Below, piece by piece: positions 6,767-7,125 of a DNA stretch of 7,125 bases. This DNA is from JBOFLO01 sp051657905. GTDB lineage: Bacteria > Patescibacteriota > Gracilibacteria > UBA1369. The stretch lies in the NCBI GenBank assembly GCA_051657905.1, contig JBOFLO010000035.1, positions 1 through 7,125 of the forward strand, given 5' to 3'. Under the pieces are notes generated by a model, which was not told the origin of the DNA, made no database searches, and was given only the letters and a program-made list of their open reading frames with translations. Made by a program: the position numbers and the translations under genes. How positions within the stretch are numbered: position 1 is the first letter of the stretch; the number at the start of each line of letters is the position of its first letter.

Positions 6767-7125
6767 TTGTTTTCCAAAACAAAAAATCAACAAAATTCTA
6801 AAAAATTTATTATTCTGACCAGCGGTCTGATTTTTATGCTGGGCTTTTCACCTTTAGCTCAAGCCATTATGGGCTCCAGCACCAACTACCAACTTGATTC
6901 CGCCGACTTCAGTAATGGCGGAGGATCAGGCAGTTCAACTAATTATAATCTCGATGCGGCCGTAATTGGCGACAATATGGATGGCAGCATTATCAGTCAC
7001 AATTATCAAATCTGTTCCGGTCTTGTCCAAGAAACTTTCGCCACTTGCGACGACCCGGCTCCGCCCGCCCCACCCGAACCCCCAGAACCACCTGAACCTC
7101 CCGCCCCACCAGTAGTCAATAATCC
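6767..7125 (+). CDS. Secreted protein with SSTNYxLD repeats and Pro/Glu linker, 3'-truncated; TTG start
   Basis: The frame is open from an in-frame TAA at 6755-6757 to the window edge. Starting at TTG 6767 gives a well-formed signal peptide: FSKTKNQQNSKK, hydrophobic residues 14-28, then PLAQA with cleavage after about residue 33. The ATGs at 6836 and 6869 lie inside or after the hydrophobic core and would destroy it. The mature part has two SSTNYxLD units (residues 37-44 and 56-63), then HNYQICSGLV and a Cys pair (83 and 94). I have seen this pattern in secreted proteins of Patescibacteria and other bacteria, where such units precede Ig-like or other surface domains; the function is unknown. 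From residue 97 a PPEPPEPPEPPAPP linker leads into sequence beyond the window. An extended -10 box lies 26 bases upstream and there is no Shine-Dalgarno. The TTG start is the least certain part of the call. Confidence 0.75.
   Translation, partial: MFSKTKNQQNSKKFIILTSGLIFMLGFSPLAQAIMGSSTNYQLDSADFSNGGGSGSSTNYNLDAAVIGDNMDGSIISHNYQICSGLVQETFATCDDPAPPAPPEPPEPPEPPAPPVVNN
7055..7111 (+). repeat. Pro/Glu-rich linker coding repeat
   Basis: Nineteen codons consisting only of Pro, Ala and Glu, with the period-three PPE pattern repeated three times. Proline and glutamate codons vary, so the repeat is kept at protein level rather than as identical DNA. It probably forms a stiff extended spacer between the secreted N-terminal part and domains beyond the window. 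Confidence 0.85.

Overview
The window suggests a bacterium of the Candidate Phyla Radiation (Patescibacteria). This is an inference from protein style: SLH-domain protein, CSLREA/choice-of-anchor-Q adhesins, Ig-like repeats with a paired-cysteine pattern, SSTNYxLD secreted proteins, and no Shine-Dalgarno sequence before any visible start. No rRNA or other marker gene is present, so the phylum call is tentative. All long reading frames are free of in-frame TGA and the three visible stops are TAA, TAG and TAA, so the recoded TGA=Gly code of Gracilibacteria/Absconditabacteria does not apply. All genes are on the + strand and all appear to be exported or cell-surface proteins.

Layout: (1) 1-2163, the 3' part of a large surface protein whose frame is open from base 1: the last coil of a beta-helix, a choice-of-anchor-Q type segment, an Ig-like domain, then about 500 residues resembling phage tail-fibre/receptor-binding modules. 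(2) 2163-5615, a complete 1150-residue paralogue with signal peptide, CSLREA motif, long right-handed beta-helix and the same C-terminal series; its ATG overlaps the TAA of gene 1 by one base. (3) 5616-5691, a short gap with a TATAAT box. (4) 5692-6672, a secreted 326-residue protein with three SLH domains and an alpha-helical C-terminal half. (5) 6706-6731, a strong intrinsic terminator, followed at once by an extended -10 promoter. (6) 6767-7125, the 5' part of another secreted protein, probably starting at TTG, with an SSTNYxLD repeat pair and a Pro/Glu linker running to the window edge.

A plausible reading is a cell-surface cassette: two tandemly duplicated adhesins, translationally coupled, followed by an SLH protein that could anchor in or bind the envelope, closed by a terminator. 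The most notable point is the architecture of the two adhesins. A bacterial beta-helix/anchor-Q front is joined to a back half that reads like a virion tail-fibre protein, with no virion assembly genes in view. No RNA genes, CRISPR, insertion sequences or non-coding stretch over 300 bases were seen.
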